Below, piece by piece: positions 13,703-15,235 of a stretch of DNA of 15,235 nt. Below the pieces are notes generated by a model, which saw only the letters and a program-made list of their open reading frames with translations, did no database searches and was not told where the DNA came from. Position numbers and translations under genes: made by a program. Each line of letters begins with the position of its first letter. Position 1 is the stretch's first letter. Source of the DNA: Lachnospiraceae bacterium UBA1721 (GTDB taxonomy: Bacteria > Bacillota > Clostridia > Lachnospirales > Lachnospiraceae). Where the stretch lies: positions 1-15,235 of the forward strand of contig DCIR01000001.1 of the NCBI GenBank assembly GCA_002317155.1, in the 5' to 3' direction.

Positions 13703-14713
13703 ATGAAATTAACTTCTTTTATGCTGAGCAAATTCATAAAGGAAACCGGAATCAGTGTCCTGAGCAGTGTAGCTCTTGTGGCCGGATCGGTATCGGGTTA
13801 TTCACGTTCTGCAGTAAATTATGTTGAAACGGTTGATGCAGTTGGCACAGATGCTGAGGTTCAGGCATTTGATGTAATTGAGGCAATCGAGACATCGGAG
13901 ATTGTTAACGGAACACTCGCAGAAGAGAATTGTGCAGATGTTTTGAATGGTTCGGATGCTAATTTCTTTGCACCGAGAATTTATAATGATATTGATGTAC
14001 TTCTGGCAGCAGATGAAGCAGGAGAGGTGATTGCTGAGGATGCTGTAGATACAGTTGTTGCTGAGGTGGATCACGAGGTAGCTACAGTTTCTGATAGCGA
14101 AGAAGAGATTGTTGAAGTGGTTACAGATTCGGTTGATGAGGAGCCGGTTGTTAATGAAGACGCTGTAAAATCAGTTGTGGCTGATGAAACGGTTGCAGTT
14201 GTAGAAGCTACAGAATCGGTTGTAGCTGAGGAGCCGATTGTCACTGAAGTAATCGCAGAAATCACTGTGGATGCTGTTGTAACTGACGTTGTGATAGAAT
14301 CTGAATATGTTGAGCCTGAGTGTGGCACGACTAGCACTTGTGAGCTTCTGCCGATGTTTGATGTTGAAGATAAAGGTAGTGCACTTGTAGAGTATGCGCT
14401 GCAGTTTGTGGGTAATCCGTACGTATGGGGTGGAACAAGTCTTACAGATGGTGCAGATTGTTCCGGATTTACGATGACACTGTACGGAATGTGCGGAATA
14501 GAACTTCCTCATTCTTCATACACTCAGGCGTCATACGGTGTTGCCGTTGATGGTATTGAAAATGCTCTGCCCGGAGATCTGATTGTATATAACGGTCATG
14601 TTGCTATTTATGCCGGGGACGGATTGATTGTTCATGCAGCAAATTCCAGATTGGGAATATGTGTATCGGGTATAGATTTTATGAATCTGGTTTGCATCAG
14701 AAGACTCCTGTGA
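13703..14713 (+). CDS. Secreted NlpC/P60 peptidoglycan endopeptidase
   Basis: The protein has 336 residues. Residues about 1-32 look like an export signal (basic KFIKE, then SVLSSVALVAGSVSG). Residues about 40-215 are a low-complexity Val/Glu/Asp/Ala-rich region full of VVAEE/VADE-like steps, probably an extended wall spacer. Residues about 226-336 form the NlpC/P60 domain: VGNPYVWGG, catalytic C253 in ADCSGF, H299 in GHVAIY and H311 in VHAANSR. Such enzymes cut stem-peptide bonds such as gamma-D-Glu to meso-diaminopimelate. No SH3 or LysM wall-binding domain is present. The ATG directly follows a terminator T-run with no free ribosome site. No alternative start lies upstream before an in-frame TGA at 13664, and the ATG at 13721 has no better site, so 13703 is chosen. 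A WalR-like box lies upstream. Confidence 0.9.
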   Translation: MKLTSFMLSKFIKETGISVLSSVALVAGSVSGYSRSAVNYVETVDAVGTDAEVQAFDVIEAIETSEIVNGTLAEENCADVLNGSDANFFAPRIYNDIDVLLAADEAGEVIAEDAVDTVVAEVDHEVATVSDSEEEIVEVVTDSVDEEPVVNEDAVKSVVADETVAVVEATESVVAEEPIVTEVIAEITVDAVVTDVVIESEYVEPECGTTSTCELLPMFDVEDKGSALVEYALQFVGNPYVWGGTSLTDGADCSGFTMTLYGMCGIELPHSSYTQASYGVAVDGIENALPGDLIVYNGHVAIYAGDGLIVHAANSRLGICVSGIDFMNLVCIRRLL

Positions 14714-14734
14714 TTGATGGAAGCGGAAACGAAA

Positions 14735-14764
14735 AGCTTAGCAACTTTCAGATATAGCTTAGCA
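14735..14764 (+). repeat. AGCTTAGCA direct repeat, period 21
   Basis: AGCTTAGCA occurs at 14735-14743 and again at 14756-14764, between the NlpC/P60 stop and its terminator. Two helical turns apart; could be a protein site or chance. Confidence 0.3.
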
Positions 14765-14800
14765 TCTAATGCATAAATGACGAAATGATAAAAATTATAC

Positions 14801-14843
14801 GAAGGAAGTGCTTAATTCAGGTTAAGTTCTTCCTTCTTTTTTT
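14801..14843 (+). terminator. Intrinsic terminator after NlpC/P60
   Basis: GAAGGAAGTGCTTAA (14801-14815) and TTAAGTTCTTCCTTC (14822-14836) form a 15-position stem with one T-T mismatch and one G-U pair, a 6-base loop and seven T (14837-14843). It lies 87 bases after the hydrolase stop. Confidence 0.92.
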
Positions 14844-14900
14844 CTTGTTTTTGGCTTAAATATTTTATTCAAAATTCGATGAATGGGACGTTTTTGTTAA

Positions 14901-15135
14901 ATATACACAAAGTATTTGGCAATCAAGAGTTTTGAACAATTTTTTCAAATAATACTTATCCACATGCAAAAGCCCCAAAATTCAACAAAAACTCGTTATA
15001 CACCGAGTTATACACAATATCCACGTAAAATTATGTAAATCTATAGGTTTTAATAATAATAAAATGCGAACGTAAGTTTTGGAAAATATGCACAATGTCA
15101 GTAAATTTTTGAAATTGTCAGAAAATTTATACAAT
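14901..15135 (+). other. Candidate replication origin: DnaA-box cluster
   Basis: Against TTATNCACA there are two perfect boxes, TTATCCACA (14956-14964) and TTATACACA (15008-15016). Three have one mismatch: ATATACACA (14901-14909), TTATACACC (14996-15004) and ATATGCACA (15086-15094). Weaker ones are ATATCCACG (15017-15025) and TTATACAAT (15127-15135). All are on the plus strand. The tract from 14844 to the window end is very AT-rich and gene-free, and contains TAATAATAATAA (15051-15062), a possible unwinding or DnaA-trio-like element. AACTCG (14990-14995) and CGAGTT (15004-15009) bracket one box. This is the layout found before dnaA in Firmicutes; the gene itself is not in view. Confidence 0.72.
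15096..15128 (+). repeat. TGTCAGWAAATTT direct repeat in the origin-like region
   Basis: TGTCAGTAAATTT (15096-15108) and TGTCAGAAAATTT (15116-15128) differ at one base and repeat with a period of 20. They lie between a one-mismatch DnaA box and a weak one. Possible iteron-like or accessory protein sites. Confidence 0.5.
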
Positions 15136-15235
15136 TCACATCAGAGGCTTATTTTTCACGGAATTACTGATTTCATACAAAATTTACAAAAAATTTATCA
15201 TTCAAATCGATTCATTGTTGAAAAATTACAACAAT

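Noticed and set aside
14071..14337. Thr/Ser-rich minus-strand open frame resembling a mucin-like protein
   Set aside because: It is the complement of the Val/Glu-rich repeat-like coding region; the composition is a by-product of GTT/GTA and GAA/GAT codons.

Overview
The window looks like chromosomal (or chromid-like) DNA of a low-to-moderate GC anaerobic Firmicute. I would guess a Lachnospiraceae member close to Butyrivibrio or Pseudobutyrivibrio. The guess rests on strong GGAGG-type ribosome sites, TGnTATAAT extended -10 promoters, intrinsic terminators, and gene families typical of that group: a lipoprotein serpin, a TPR-DUF4037-DUF4125 protein, a membrane-anchored phosphodiester glycosidase, NlpC/P60 and VanZ. 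Genus-level assignment is inference. I see no tRNA, rRNA, CRISPR array, insertion sequence or phage gene.

Layout. (1) Positions 162-1971 are a leftward two-gene operon: a NiaR-like repressor (HTH + 3H domain) followed by a PfoR/PTS_EIIC_2-type membrane transporter with no EIIA or EIIB nearby. A perfect 14-bp palindrome lies upstream. (2) Positions 2221-3516 are a monocistronic secreted serpin lipoprotein with its own terminator. (3) Positions 3721-7596 are a rightward operon: an 812-aa TPR/DUF4037/DUF4125 fusion, a short-chain dehydrogenase of the EF-P 5-aminopentanone reductase type, and a polytopic membrane protein of unknown function. (4) Positions 7764-8738 are a DRE-TIM metallolyase (HMGL-like aldolase) with its own promoter, a structured leader, and a bidirectional terminator shared with the convergent VanZ gene (8853-9452, minus). 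(5) Positions 9651-13498 are a rightward envelope operon: a GT2-GtrA glycosyltransferase, a phosphodiester glycosidase with five cytoplasmic YYDxxGxY repeats, and a bitopic extracytoplasmic protein. (6) Positions 13703-14713 are a secreted NlpC/P60 hydrolase. A WalR-like box and a terminator-like hairpin whose U-tract touches the start codon lie directly upstream. (7) Positions 14714-15235 have no gene. They hold a terminator and then an AT-rich tract with a same-strand cluster of DnaA boxes, a candidate replication origin; dnaA or another initiator gene may lie just past the right edge. The first 130 bases hold no gene I can identify.

How the parts fit. Blocks 5 and 6 plausibly handle a surface glycopolymer and peptidoglycan remodelling, with WalRK-type control suggested for the hydrolase. 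Block 1 looks like niacin-responsive control of a transporter whose substrate may be a vitamin rather than a sugar. Block 3 is the least understood: a large cytoplasmic protein with a nucleotidyltransferase-like motif, tightly linked to a probable translation-factor-modifying reductase. The best candidates for something undescribed are block 3, the orphan EIIC with NiaR, the attenuator-like hairpin at the NlpC/P60 start, and the origin-like region with genes pointing toward it.
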